Assembly: GCA_019634835.1 (NCBI GenBank)
Contig: JAHCAO010000007.1
Span: forward strand, 32,451 to 96,450
Origin: Gammaproteobacteria bacterium
GTDB lineage: Bacteria > Pseudomonadota > Gammaproteobacteria > DSM-16500
Direction: 5' to 3'
DNA: 64,000 bases
Positions 9,305 to 18,101 of this stretch are shown here, in pieces. Position 1 is the stretch's first letter. Every line of letters begins with the position of its first letter. The notes under the pieces are model-generated. The model had not been told where the DNA came from and did not search any database. It was given only the letters and a program-made list of their open reading frames with translations. Made by a program: the position numbers and the translations under genes.

Positions 9305-10387
9305 TCATCTCAATTTCAGCGTCGCTAATCCGCACAATACCAACACAAATGTAATAATCCAAAACCTTACAATGACTCGAGGTTCCGGCCAACCTTTCAA
9401 TTCAAAATGATGATGAATAGGTGCCATTTTAAAGATGCGCTTGCCTGTTAATTTGTATGAGCCTACTTGTAAAATTACAGAGACTGTTTCCAAAACAAAA
9501 ATACCACTCATTAAAAAAAACACGATTTCCTGACGTACTATCACAGCAATCATCCCAAGCGCCGCGCCCAATGCTAACGCGCCCACATCGCCCATAAATA
9601 CCTGTGCTGGATACGTGTTAAACCATAGAAACCCTAGACCTGCGCCAACGAGCGAACCGCAAAATACCACTATCTCACCTACACCAGGAACATAAGGAAT
9701 AGCAAGATAGGTTGCATGATGAATATTCCCTGTCGCATAAGCAAACACGCCCAATGCACCACTAATCATCACCGCAGGCATGATAGCAAGCCCGTCTAAA
9801 CCATCCGTTAAATTCACAGCATTGCTGGATCCTACAATGACAAAATAAGTAAATAATATGAAGAATGGCCCCATGGCTAATGACAAGTTCTTAAAAAATG
9901 GGAGAACCAATTGTGTCTCAACAGGTAAACTGGCGGTATAGTACAAATAACAAGCCGCTCCAAAACCTAAGAGGGATTGATATAAATATTTTTGTCTTGC
10001 TGGCATACCGCGACTGTGTTTCAACACCAATTTCCGGTAATCGTCCCAATATCCGATTGCACCAAAACCCAATGTAATAACCATCACTAGCCAAACATAA
10101 CGATTAGACAAGTCACTCCATAATACCGTGCTAAGAAGCACAGAAATCAGAACTAATGTACCTCCCATGGTTGGTGTACCCGCTTTGCTTAAATGGCTTT
10201 GCGGGCCATCATCACGAATTACTTGGCCTACATGATGTGAACTTAATTGGCGGATGATGCTAGGCCCAAGCAACAGCGCCATCACTAATGCTGTCAAGGT
10301 ACCCAATATTGCCCGTAACGTCAGATATTGAAAAACATGAAAAACATGGAAGTATTTAGCCAGCCATTCACTTAACCATAATAACAT
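9305..10387 (-). CDS. mraY: Phospho-MurNAc-pentapeptide translocase MraY
   Basis: Integral membrane enzyme that makes lipid I from UDP-MurNAc-pentapeptide and undecaprenyl phosphate. The 360-residue protein has about ten hydrophobic helices and the family signatures [27 protein letters not shown] (DD motif), [30 protein letters not shown] and the C-terminal cytoplasmic [13 protein letters not shown] triple-His motif. The length equals the E. coli protein. murE lies 27 bp upstream; murF, which usually separates these two genes, is missing. Confidence 0.98.
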   Translation of the reverse strand: MLLWLSEWLAKYFHVFHVFQYLTLRAILGTLTALVMALLLGPSIIRQLSSHHVGQVIRDDGPQSHLSKAGTPTMGGTLVLISVLLSTVLWSDLSNRYVWLVMVITLGFGAIGYWDDYRKLVLKHSRGMPARQKYLYQSLLGFGAACYLYYTASLPVETQLVLPFFKNLSLAMGPFFILFTYFVIVGSSNAVNLTDGLDGLAIMPAVMISGALGVFAYATGNIHHATYLAIPYVPGVGEIVVFCGSLVGAGLGFLWFNTYPAQVFMGDVGALALGAALGMIAVIVRQEIVFFLMSGIFVLETVSVILQVGSYKLTGKRIFKMAPIHHHFELKGWPEPRVIVRFWIITFVLVLCGLATLKLR

Positions 10388-10414
10388 TCAGTTTCCCCAT
10401 ACATTGTTGACTGC

Positions 10415-11923
10415 TTAATGTCCTTGAGCGAGAGTCACCGCTGATAATGACAGCGTTTCTTTGACTTTCTCCATATCATCAAATGGAATCTTTTCATCCC
10501 CAATTTGCTGATAGCGTTCAGCTCCTTTACCTGCAATTAAAATACAATCTTTTGCTGAAGCCCATTGTATACTGTTCTGGATTGCTTTAGAACGATCAAG
10601 CTCAATCAAAACACGCTCTGGGTGGGAAAAACCTTGCATGATGTCACTAGCAATGTCCTCTGGTTTTTCATGCCTAGGATTATCGTTAGTGACAATCACT
10701 TGGTCAGCTAATTGCTCAGCAATTTTTGCCATTAGCTGTCGCTTACCGCGATCTCTTTCACCCCCGCAGCCAAACACACAGAATAACTTGCCAGCAGTGT
10801 GCAGTCTCAACGCTTGTAACACTTTTTCTAATGCATCCGGCTTATGGGCGTAATCAACAACAATGAGAGGCTGCCTACCACCGCCTACTGTTTGCATGCG
10901 ACCAGGTACAGTCTTTAATTGAGAAAGGTGGTGTACAACATCTGAAAATGGAACACCATATAAACATAAGGCAGCCAATGCAGCGAGGCTATTGCTTAAA
11001 TTAAACTGTCCCATTAACGGCAACAATAATTCACTGTTACCCCATGGAGAAAAAACAAAAGCCCTGATACCTTGCAAAGTCATTTCCACATTCTTGGTAT
11101 ACACTAATGGAACATTCGATGAGATTGACAAAGACTTGCGTGTGCAATAAGCAGTGATTGACTTGTATGGTAATAATTCATTTGTCCATTTACGACCATA
11201 AGAGTCATCCGCATTCATTACCACCTGTTTAACAGGAAATTCAGCGAGAAATCGCCGTTTAACATTAGCATACGCTTCCATGTCACCATGATAATCCAGG
11301 TGGTCTTGTGTGAGGTTGGTGAATATACCGGTATCAAACTCAATCCCTGCGATACGATCTTGATTGATACTATGCGAAGAGATTTCCATTGCAATGGTTT
11401 GCGCACCTTGATCCACAAACTGGGCCAGTCGTGATTGCAACGTAACAGCATCTGGTGTAGTCAGGCCCACTGCATCCAACGCTCCATAAAAACCGCTGCC
11501 CAACGTCCCAATCAGGCCACAGCGAACGTTTAACGCTTGTAAAATTTGAGCGATAAAATGCGTACAAGATGTTTTACCGCTCGTGCCCGTCACACCAATC
11601 ATGCGCATTTTGCTTGCTGGATGACCATAAAAGCGCGCAGCAAATTTGCCAATTTTCTGTTGTAGTTGATAAATAGGAATGAGAGGAACATTTTCATGCC
11701 AAGTAAGAGGCGCATTCACTGTTTTAGCTTCCATCAACACCGCTGTTGCACCACGTGAAATGGCATCTAAAATATATTTTTCACCATCTCTCTGCGTGCC
11801 TTTAAGAGCGAAAAATAAGCTATTTGCTTGAGTTTGACGGCTATCTAACGCGACACTCATCACCTCACGATCTGCCTGCGTTGGAATTTGACCATCCTCT
11901 TCTAACAGTTTTAATAAGCGCAT
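10415..11923 (-). CDS. murE: UDP-MurNAc-tripeptide synthetase MurE (meso-DAP adding)
   Basis: Mur ligase adding the third stem-peptide residue. It shows SVALDSRQ near the N-terminus, the ATP loop IGVTGTSGKTSCTH, EISSHSINQDRI, DYAHKPDALEKVL and GCGGERDRGKR. The motif DNPRHEKP contains DNPR, the signature of meso-diaminopimelate-specific MurE. The frame is open to 11953, but the Met at 11923 fits the family start (MRLLKLLEEDG) and has GAAGG just upstream; it gives 502 residues. ftsI ends 45 bp upstream of this start and mraY follows 27 bp downstream. No MurF domain is fused to it. Confidence 0.96.
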   Translation of the reverse strand: MRLLKLLEEDGQIPTQADREVMSVALDSRQTQANSLFFALKGTQRDGEKYILDAISRGATAVLMEAKTVNAPLTWHENVPLIPIYQLQQKIGKFAARFYGHPASKMRMIGVTGTSGKTSCTHFIAQILQALNVRCGLIGTLGSGFYGALDAVGLTTPDAVTLQSRLAQFVDQGAQTIAMEISSHSINQDRIAGIEFDTGIFTNLTQDHLDYHGDMEAYANVKRRFLAEFPVKQVVMNADDSYGRKWTNELLPYKSITAYCTRKSLSISSNVPLVYTKNVEMTLQGIRAFVFSPWGNSELLLPLMGQFNLSNSLAALAALCLYGVPFSDVVHHLSQLKTVPGRMQTVGGGRQPLIVVDYAHKPDALEKVLQALRLHTAGKLFCVFGCGGERDRGKRQLMAKIAEQLADQVIVTNDNPRHEKPEDIASDIMQGFSHPERVLIELDRSKAIQNSIQWASAKDCILIAGKGAERYQQIGDEKIPFDDMEKVKETLSLSAVTLAQGH

Positions 11924-11968
11924 GAGTACCTTCACTAAGTTAGAACCATACAATGTGCTTCTTTACCG

Positions 11969-13657
11969 CTACTTCCGCTGAAGATCATCCGTATCAGGAG
12001 GCACATTCAAAAGACGCAGTGCTCCTTCCATAATTTTTTGGAAAACGGGCCCTGAAACTAGTCCGCCGTAATAATGTTTCCCTTTAGGGTCATCAATCAG
12101 AACTGTCACAACCAAACGAGGATCACTAAGCGGAGCAATCCCTACAAACGATGAAATATAACGATGTTTTTGATAACCGCCTATGCCATTTTTTTTTACT
12201 GTACCAGTTTTACCAGCTACATGATACCCAGGCACTGATATTGTTTCTGCGGTTCCTCCTTTAGAAAATACAGCCTCTAATAATACTAGCATTTGCTTTG
12301 CAATTTTAGGATTCAGTACCAGCTTCCCTTGCGGCGGTTTTTCTACCTTTAGTAAAGAGAGTGGTAATTTCACACCATTATTTGCTAGCACGGAATAAGC
12401 ACGACTAATTTGTAATATGGTTGCCGACATTCCATAACCAAATGCAAGAGTAGCCAAAACAAACTGCCCCCAAGGATGATGTTTGACAAGTAATCCATTC
12501 TGCTCCCCAGGAAATCCTATTCCAGTGCTTTCACCAAACCCAACTCTATGTAATACATCCCACAATTGGTCTGGCGGTAACGCAAGTACAATTTTACCAG
12601 CACCCATGTTACTTGAGATTTGCAGAATTTGTGACATGCTAAGCAACCCATTGTTTTTTTCATCCTTCACCACATTATGTCCTACCCGCATCCAACCGGG
12701 TGAAGTATCAATGATAGCGTCTGCTTTAAAACGGCCACTTTCTAGAGCACTGGCAACAGTGAATGTTTTTATAGTAGATCCAGGCTCAAAACTATCTGTT
12801 ACTGCACGATTGCGGAAATTCTCTCTTTTCACACCTAAACGATTATTTGGATTAAACGATGGCACATTAACCATGGCAAGCACTTCACCTGTTTTTACGT
12901 CCAGTACAATCACTGAACCAGATTCCGCTTTATTTTCTATTACACCAGACAATAGCTCTCGATAAGCAAGGTACTGAATTCGTCTATCAATACTTAATAT
13001 AAGGTCCCGTCCTGGTTCTTGCTCTTGAATAGCTTGCACATCTGAAATAACACGCCCTATCCTATCTTTAATCACCCATTTTTTACCTGGCTCACCTCGC
13101 AGCCATTGATTGTATGCAAACTCCAGACCTTCTTGTCCTTGATCGTCAATGTTAGTAAAGCCAATTACATGCGCGGTCACTTCGCCTTCAGGATAATAGC
13201 GCCGATATTCCTGTTGTAAGTAAACACCAGGAATATTGAGCGCTTTAATTTGATTAGCTATTTCTGGAGAGAGCGAACGTTTGAGATAAACAAATTCACG
13301 CTTTTTTTTCAGGCTTTTATTCCAAATCGCAGTCACTTCTTTTTGTTTCAGATTGGTGAGATGCGATAATGAAATCAACCTTTCTTTTGTGGACGAAAAT
13401 TCTTGAGGATTCATCCAAACAGAATATACCGTGGTACTAACCGCCAATGGAAACCCATTGCGGTCTACTATCATCCCACGAATAGACGGCGTATTGATAA
13501 GACGCAATACACGCTCATCACCTTGATGACGTAAAAAATGCTGGTTCAGAATTGCAAGATCGAAAACTCGCCATATCAGCCCACCCACAATGAGCGCTAT
13601 CACTAATAATATAAGATAGAATCGCCATGCAATATAGGACATGTGCTGCTGGGTCAT
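11969..13657 (-). CDS. ftsI: Septal peptidoglycan transpeptidase FtsI (PBP3)
   Basis: Bitopic penicillin-binding protein that crosslinks septal peptidoglycan. One membrane helix lies at about residues 12-30, followed by a PBP dimerisation domain (RGMIVDRNGFPLAVS) and the transpeptidase domain with all three active-site motifs: STIK near residue 295, SSN (SSNMGAGKI) and KTG (VAGKTGTVKK). The frame is open to a TTG at 13690; the first ATG, at 13657, gives 562 residues and starts 19 nt after the ftsL stop, so I prefer it. Its SEDS partner is FtsW at 6609-7763. Confidence 0.96.
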   Translation of the reverse strand: MTQQHMSYIAWRFYLILLVIALIVGGLIWRVFDLAILNQHFLRHQGDERVLRLINTPSIRGMIVDRNGFPLAVSTTVYSVWMNPQEFSSTKERLISLSHLTNLKQKEVTAIWNKSLKKKREFVYLKRSLSPEIANQIKALNIPGVYLQQEYRRYYPEGEVTAHVIGFTNIDDQGQEGLEFAYNQWLRGEPGKKWVIKDRIGRVISDVQAIQEQEPGRDLILSIDRRIQYLAYRELLSGVIENKAESGSVIVLDVKTGEVLAMVNVPSFNPNNRLGVKRENFRNRAVTDSFEPGSTIKTFTVASALESGRFKADAIIDTSPGWMRVGHNVVKDEKNNGLLSMSQILQISSNMGAGKIVLALPPDQLWDVLHRVGFGESTGIGFPGEQNGLLVKHHPWGQFVLATLAFGYGMSATILQISRAYSVLANNGVKLPLSLLKVEKPPQGKLVLNPKIAKQMLVLLEAVFSKGGTAETISVPGYHVAGKTGTVKKNGIGGYQKHRYISSFVGIAPLSDPRLVVTVLIDDPKGKHYYGGLVSGPVFQKIMEGALRLLNVPPDTDDLQRK

Positions 13658-13676
13658 TTCATTTTTATAAAATTCG

Positions 13677-14012
13677 TCATTCGTGAACAACCATTACTGA
13701 TTGATGATCAGGAACAATCATACCTAATTTATTCTCAGCAATTTGCTGAATGCGTGCCTGCATCATCCACGTACTAAGCTCTAAAAGTAACCGCCCTTTC
13801 TGCTCATGTAAATGATGCTGTTCGGCTATATTACGCTGATAGGCCGCATGCATAATACGAGTGATATGAGTCACATAGATAATGCTTAATGCTGACAACA
13901 ACACAGCAAGCACTAAAGCAACAACAACGATTTGCCTGCGATTTAATAAATGAGTCAATAATAAATGTCGAGATAAAACACCTTGATGAACTAAGCGTGC
14001 TGCCGCGTTCAT
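13677..14012 (-). CDS. ftsL: Cell division protein FtsL
   Basis: Small bitopic divisome protein forming the FtsQLB complex. The 111-residue product has a short basic N-terminus, one hydrophobic helix at about residues 28-50 (IVVVALVLAVLLSALSIIYV) and a periplasmic heptad-rich stretch (YQRNIAEQHHLHEQKGRLLLELSTWMMQARIQQIAENKLGM). The weak sequence conservation typical of FtsL means it is identified mainly by topology, size and position between rsmH and ftsI. Its start overlaps the rsmH stop by 4 bp (ATGA). Confidence 0.92.
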   Translation of the reverse strand: MNAAARLVHQGVLSRHLLLTHLLNRRQIVVVALVLAVLLSALSIIYVTHITRIMHAAYQRNIAEQHHLHEQKGRLLLELSTWMMQARIQQIAENKLGMIVPDHQSVMVVHE

Positions 14013-14968
14013 GATAGTTTCTCCGCTATTCTTAAAATGGCACTACGTGCCCGTGGGTTGACATTAATTTCTGTTGAACTAGGTTTAACCGGCTTATCAA
14101 TTGATTTAAGCCGCGCGTTAAAACACATTCCTTTGACTGGCAACCCACGAGGCAGTTCCTGGCCTTTTTCGTGGTGTCGAATAAATTGTTTCACTATACG
14201 ATCTTCCAACGAATGAAAACTAATGACTGATAATCGACCGCCAACGGCCAATGCTTCTAATGCCTGAGCAAGACCAGTCTCTAATTCCGTTAACTCTTGA
14301 TTAATAGCGATACGTATCGCTTGAAAACTTCGTGTTGCAGGATGTTTATCCTGCGTGCTCTTTGTTTTTGGTATAGCATATTTGATAATCTCTGTTAGTT
14401 GAGCAGTAGTCGTAATCGGGGATTGTTGACGAGCTAGAATAATAGCTCGAGCAATACGACGAGAAAATTTTTCCTCTCCATAACTCCATAAAACATTCGC
14501 TAGTTCATCTTCTTCAACTTTTGCAAGCCAGCTCATCGCATCGATGCCTTGGCTTGTATCCATACGCATATCAAGTTTGCCTTCTTTTGTAAAACTAAAA
14601 CCTCGTTCAGCATTATCTAATTGAGGAGAAGACACACCAAGATCAAACAAAATGCCGCTTACTTTTCCATATACATTAAGTTCATGCAAGCTTGATTGCA
14701 GGTGCGCAAAAGAACGATGAATAATGGTAAATCGCTTGTCCTCAGAAAAATATTGTTTTGCGTAAGCAATAGCTTCTGGATCTTTGTCAAATGCAATTAA
14801 CCGACCTAACGGACTTAGTCTATCTAAAATAGACCGAGAGTGACTGCCGCGGCCAAATGTAGCATCAACATAAATACCATCAGAAGAAGTGAAAAGGCTC
14901 GCGACTGCTTCGTTCAGCAAAACTGGAATATGTTGGTGAAAAATCTCGCTCATACGGCAAGCAGCCAT
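14009..14968 (-). CDS. rsmH: 16S rRNA m4C1402 methyltransferase RsmH (MraW)
   Basis: SAM-dependent N4-methyltransferase acting on C1402 of 16S rRNA in the ribosomal P site. Motifs: HIPVLLNEAV at the N-terminus, SAM-binding DATFGRGSHSRSIL, FDKDPEAI, GILFDLGVSSPQLD, RGFSFTKEGKLDMRMD and the C-terminal ISFHSLEDRIVKQF. The length of 319 aa is normal. Met6 (14953) is an equally good start, since homologues begin close to it. It overlaps ftsL by 4 bp and follows mraZ by 24 bp. Confidence 0.97.
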   Translation of the reverse strand: MAACRMSEIFHQHIPVLLNEAVASLFTSSDGIYVDATFGRGSHSRSILDRLSPLGRLIAFDKDPEAIAYAKQYFSEDKRFTIIHRSFAHLQSSLHELNVYGKVSGILFDLGVSSPQLDNAERGFSFTKEGKLDMRMDTSQGIDAMSWLAKVEEDELANVLWSYGEEKFSRRIARAIILARQQSPITTTAQLTEIIKYAIPKTKSTQDKHPATRSFQAIRIAINQELTELETGLAQALEALAVGGRLSVISFHSLEDRIVKQFIRHHEKGQELPRGLPVKGMCFNARLKSIDKPVKPSSTEINVNPRARSAILRIAEKLS

Positions 14969-14992
14969 GTTAGTTAGTAAACTCCCTTTACA

Positions 14993-15454
14993 TCACAACG
15001 AAATAGATCTAACCTCGTCAGGTAATGGGGAATCACTCGTGTCAGATTCTTCTTGTAGCCACTGACTACGGCTTTCGTCCCAATGAGCCTCATCCCACAA
15101 CTCAAATTTCTTCCCCTGACCGACTAACACTGCACGTTTATTCAATCCTGCATATTCGCGCAGTAAAGGTGGTAATAGAATTCTTCCTTGTCCATCCATT
15201 TCCACATCAGTAGCATGTCCTACCAGTAAACGCTGGATACGACGTGCTGCTGGATTAAAGCTAGGCAGCCTAGCTAACTTCCTCTCTATTTCTTCCCATT
15301 CTGGTAATGGGTAGAGCAGCAAACAACGTTCTTCGGTATCGATAGTTAATACCACCGCACTCTTGCTATCTAATTGCAGACGCTCGCGGTATCGGGTTGG
15401 CATCGCGATCCTGCCCTTCGCATCGATGTTAATCCCATTTATACCGCGAAACAC
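14993..15454 (-). CDS. mraZ: Transcriptional regulator MraZ
   Basis: DNA-binding repressor of its own dcw operon, with two SpoVT/AbrB-like MraZ repeats: FRGINGINIDAKGRIAMPTRYRE at the N-terminus and TDVEMDGQGRILLPPLLREYAGL in the second half; both carry the DxxGRI-P core. The frame is open far upstream, but I place the start at the GTG at 15452-15454, which has a strong GGGGAGG ribosome site 8 nt before it and gives 153 residues, matching E. coli MraZ (152). Starting at 15586 would add a hydrophobic, family-foreign leader that overlaps the operator region. Confidence 0.95.
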   Translation of the reverse strand: MFRGINGINIDAKGRIAMPTRYRERLQLDSKSAVVLTIDTEERCLLLYPLPEWEEIERKLARLPSFNPAARRIQRLLVGHATDVEMDGQGRILLPPLLREYAGLNKRAVLVGQGKKFELWDEAHWDESRSQWLQEESDTSDSPLPDEVRSISL

Positions 15455-15552
15455 TGCATTAACCTCCCCGAAAGAGAAGACCACAAGGTAAAACCCCTCA
15501 ACACAGTATATAAAAACAGCCGAAAAACCCCTTGTGGGTAAAAATAAATATA

Positions 15553-15596
15553 CCACAATTTTCCACAAAAAAACATTTTTCGCCACTATTTGCCAC
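15553..15596 (-). promoter_or_regulatory. Putative MraZ operator: GTGG repeats at 10-bp spacing
   Basis: On the minus strand, upstream of mraZ, GTGG occurs at four places whose plus-strand CCAC starts are 15553, 15563, 15583 and 15593. All lie on one exact 10-bp register with a single missing unit at 15573. MraZ of other bacteria binds short direct GTGG/TGGG-type repeats with about 10-bp periodicity in front of its own gene, so this array is the likely operator. The last unit lies about 100 bp before the GTG start. A TATACT on the minus strand (rev. comp. of about 15506-15513) is a possible -10. Confidence 0.7.
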
Positions 15597-15612
15597 TCTT
15601 GCCAGAAATTTC

Positions 15613-15647
15613 ATTGTAGGATGCAATCCTAAGCATCATGGAGGACG
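15613..15647 (+). repeat. 35-bp REP-like dispersed repeat, copy 2
   Basis: Second copy of the short repeat at 9223-9257; it begins ATTGTAGGATGCAATCC and matches in about 25 of 35 positions, mostly with transition differences. It lies between the mraZ operator and the fold-back element at 15744. The rest of 15648-15743 shows no gene. Confidence 0.5.
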
Positions 15648-15743
15648 TGTTGAGAGATAAACAATAGGGTGATTGCCTTTCAGTAGAATTTCTGCACCCT
15701 TGCTTGGTAAGAGACGACGCTAGTCTAGGATTTTCAACAAGTT

Positions 15744-15890
15744 ATAGCGATATCAGAACGGGTCTGCCTTTTTTATTTTTTATATGCGGGAAAATGGGCA
15801 GGAGTCCACTTTAGCAAAAGCCAGAAGGGAAACGTCTTTTGCAACCGAATATAAAAAATAAAAAAGGCAGACCCGTTCTGATATCGCTAT
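15744..15890 (+). repeat. Fold-back element, subfamily 2, copy 1 (downstream of rnpB)
   Basis: A 147-bp palindrome. Arms of about 40 bp starting ATAGCGATATCAGAACGGGT are matched exactly by the right end. Inside, a hairpin with AGGA loop (TGGGC/GTCCA with one G-T wobble) is followed by linker TTTA and then the hairpin GCAAAAG/CTTTTGC. The interior is nearly identical to the copy at 61076-61248, while the outer arms are only distantly similar to that copy's arms. It lies between the 3' end of rnpB and the mraZ upstream region, and could end rnpB transcripts. A 12-bp tandem duplication (TAATAATACAAG twice, 15891-15914) separates it from rnpB. Confidence 0.88.
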
Positions 15891-15910
15891 TAATAATACA
15901 AGTAATAATA

Positions 15911-16251
15911 CAAGTCAGTCGATAAGCCGGGTTCTGTCGAGAGCAATTATTTATCTAGGATGTCTGTCGCCAAACACCTCATGCAGCCTACCCAAACTCA
16001 GTGCGGATCACACTATAGAGTTCCTATTTGGCCTTACTCCAAGCGGGGTTTACCATGCCGCAACTGTTACCAGTTACGCGGTGCGCTCTTACCGCACCAT
16101 TTCACCCTTACTTTGCATCTCGTACAAAGCGGTATATTTTCTGTGGCACTTTCCGTAGGTTCACACCTCCCAGATGTTATCTGGCGCTTTACCCTATGGA
16201 GCCCGGACTTTCCTCTCTTTCTGGTGAAAGAGCAATTGCTTGACTGACTCG
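15911..16251 (-). ncRNA. rnpB: RNase P RNA (M1, type A)
   Basis: Catalytic RNA that trims the 5' leader of tRNA precursors. Read on the minus strand it contains the universal blocks GAGGAAAGTCCGGGCTCC, GGTAAGGGTGAAA-like (GTAAGGGTGAAATGGTGCGG), GCGGTAAGAGCGCACCG, TGGTAACAG, AAGGCCAAATAGG and the 3' block ACAGAACCCGGCTTATCG. The ends pair as helix P1 (AGTCAGTC with GACTGACT), which fixes the boundaries to within a few bases. Length is about 341 nt. Short open frames crossing this interval on either strand are meaningless. Confidence 0.97.
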
Positions 16252-16282
16252 AGGAGGATGATAGCATAGTTAGAAATTATCA

Positions 16283-17170
16283 TCACGCTTTAGAGGCGAA
16301 GCTTAAAAAAGATTTGGCCAAGTCCCGCGCAACAACGTGCTGCTTATATTTACCTTCTTGCTTCTGGTTCAATCCAAAAAACAGTTTTATAAATGATAAG
16401 CGAAGCAAATGAAACTGTGCGTGCCGCAAGTCTTGTTTTACAATTTTTATCACATCAGTGTGAGGATAATGCTTACGATAAAATAATAGCTTTCCCGCTT
16501 TTTTCTTACGCAGTACTTCTTCGCGTGGATTACCTTTCTCACTAGCACTGCCAACATGTTGAACTGTCACTGTTTGGCAATAACCAATCATGTAACCTGC
16601 TTTGCGTATACGTAAACATAAATCTGTTTCTTCACCGTATAAAAAAAATTCTTCATCAAACCCGCTCGTTTCTTCAAACACTTCTCGGCGCACCACCATG
16701 CTTGCCCCCAAAACTGTTGCTAATTCACCAGGTAACGTAGAAAAATCAATACTCACCTGTTTTTGACGGGGATAATGCAAAAATGTGGTTTGTTCAACAT
16801 GATGATCGCCATTCACAATCCGTGTTCCAACTAAACCATATTGTAAGTGTTCATCCATGAATTTAACTACATGATATAAATCGTAGTCTGTCAAACAAAC
16901 TGCATCGGGATTCAGCATGAAAATATACCGCCCTTGGCAAAGCTTAAATGCTTGGTTATTTGCCCTACCAAATCCCTGATTATCGTGATTAAGAATAAGT
17001 GTGATATGAGGAGTAAATTTCTGTAAAATAGGAATGCTATCATCGCAACTATTGTTATCTATCACAATAACTTCAAAATTTACATCCCGTTGTTTTGATA
17101 CAGATTCAACACATTTCTTAACAAGTTCCGCCGTGTTATAATTTACGATCAGAACTGAAATATCAATCAT
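16283..17170 (-). CDS. Family 2 glycosyltransferase (rhamnosyltransferase-like)
   Basis: GT-A fold transferase using a nucleotide sugar. It shows the N-terminal VLIVNYNTAELVKKCVESV block, IDNNSCDDS (donor-binding Asp), a DxD-like LNPDAVCLTD, GASMVVRREVFEETSGFDEEFFLYGEETDLCLRIRKAGY (catalytic ED region) and a helical C-terminus. The layout resembles WbbL/RfbN-type rhamnosyltransferases of LPS or cell-wall assembly. It overlaps the rsmI stop by 4 bp (ATGA), so it is translated from the rsmI transcript although its function is unrelated. Sugar specificity cannot be read from the sequence. Confidence 0.88.
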   Translation of the reverse strand: MIDISVLIVNYNTAELVKKCVESVSKQRDVNFEVIVIDNNSCDDSIPILQKFTPHITLILNHDNQGFGRANNQAFKLCQGRYIFMLNPDAVCLTDYDLYHVVKFMDEHLQYGLVGTRIVNGDHHVEQTTFLHYPRQKQVSIDFSTLPGELATVLGASMVVRREVFEETSGFDEEFFLYGEETDLCLRIRKAGYMIGYCQTVTVQHVGSASEKGNPREEVLRKKKAGKLLFYRKHYPHTDVIKIVKQDLRHAQFHLLRLSFIKLFFGLNQKQEGKYKQHVVARDLAKSFLSFASKA

Positions 17171-18021
17171 ACGTCACTCTTTTTTGCTAATGCCATCTCA
17201 TATAATACATTCTTTCGTTCACCTGTAATTTTGCTGGCAAGCATCGCTGCCTGCTTTAAGGGCAATTCTTCTAAGAGAATATCTAATACATTTTCAGGAA
17301 TCACTTCCTTACTTTCACTCACTTTCTCATTGATTCCTTCAACAAGGACCACAAATTCACCGCGTAATTCATTATCGTGTAATTGATAATATTCCATCAG
17401 GCTCGCCAGTGTACCTCCTCGTACTGATTCATGAAGCTTAGTGAGTTCGCGTGCAACTACTGCTTTTCTACTTTGACCAAAGATTTCTGTCATCGTTTGT
17501 AATACGGATAATAATCGATGTGGTGCTTCATAAAAAATCATAGAGCGATTTTCATGTAACAATAACGCAAGACGATGACGGCGAGCTTCCATCTTCGGTG
17601 GCAAAAATCCCTCAAAAGTAAATTTATCTGTTGGCAATCCTGCTACACTTAATGCGGCGATTGCCGCACACGGGCCAGGAATGGCTACTACTTTGATATC
17701 TAATGCCTTCGCTTCTCTTACCAAATGGAACCCTGGATCACTGATCAAAGGAGTACCCGCATCGCTAATCAATGCAATTGACTCCCCCTGCTGTAAATAT
17801 TCAAGAATAATTTTGAGACGTTCACGTTCATTAAATTCATGCATAGAAATGCAAGGCTTAGAGATAGAAAAGTGCTTTAATAACGGCATAGAATGTCTGG
17901 TATCTTCAGCAGCAATTCGATCTACTGCCTTCAACACTTCAATCGCACGTAAGGTAATGTCTTGCAAATTGCCAATCGGTGTGGCCACTATGTACAATGT
18001 ACCCTTTATTTCATTTTGCAT
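17167..18021 (-). CDS. rsmI: 16S rRNA C1402 2'-O-methyltransferase RsmI
   Basis: Tetrapyrrole-methylase-fold enzyme; with RsmH (14009-14968) it forms m4Cm1402 in 16S rRNA. Signature segments: GTLYIVATPIGNLQDITLRAIEVLK, AAEDTRHSMPLLKHF, LISDAGTPLISDPGF, IPGPCAAIAALSVAGLPTDKFTFEGFLP, MIFYEAPHRL and ARELTKLHE. The length of 284 aa is typical. It is divergent from yraN-diaA-dolP, the usual arrangement, but lpoA, normally between them in enterics, is absent; instead a repeat remnant lies in the short gap. Confidence 0.97.
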   Translation of the reverse strand: MQNEIKGTLYIVATPIGNLQDITLRAIEVLKAVDRIAAEDTRHSMPLLKHFSISKPCISMHEFNERERLKIILEYLQQGESIALISDAGTPLISDPGFHLVREAKALDIKVVAIPGPCAAIAALSVAGLPTDKFTFEGFLPPKMEARRHRLALLLHENRSMIFYEAPHRLLSVLQTMTEIFGQSRKAVVARELTKLHESVRGGTLASLMEYYQLHDNELRGEFVVLVEGINEKVSESKEVIPENVLDILLEELPLKQAAMLASKITGERKNVLYEMALAKKSDV

Positions 18022-18053
18022 ACAAAAGCACTCATAGAAAATAGCATATTTTA

Positions 18054-18073
18054 AACTAAAAACTCGTCATGCG
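18054..18073. repeat. Remnant of a fold-back element arm in the rsmI-yraN gap
   Basis: The sequence around AAAAACTCGTCATGC (inside 18054-18073) equals 15 bases of the right end of the fold-back element at 3909-4077. No partner arm or core is present nearby. It overlaps the upstream ATG of the yraN reading frame (18069), which is one reason to prefer the later yraN start. Confidence 0.5.
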
Positions 18074-18101
18074 CCCATCTATTAATATTTTACGAGCCAC
18101 C

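Noticed and set aside
9156..9392. 78-aa minus-strand open frame near mraY
   Set aside because: Overlaps the mraY 3' end in another frame; no similarity to known proteins.
15960..16267. Open frames across 15960-16267 on both strands
   Set aside because: They coincide with RNase P RNA, whose conserved blocks explain the sequence.
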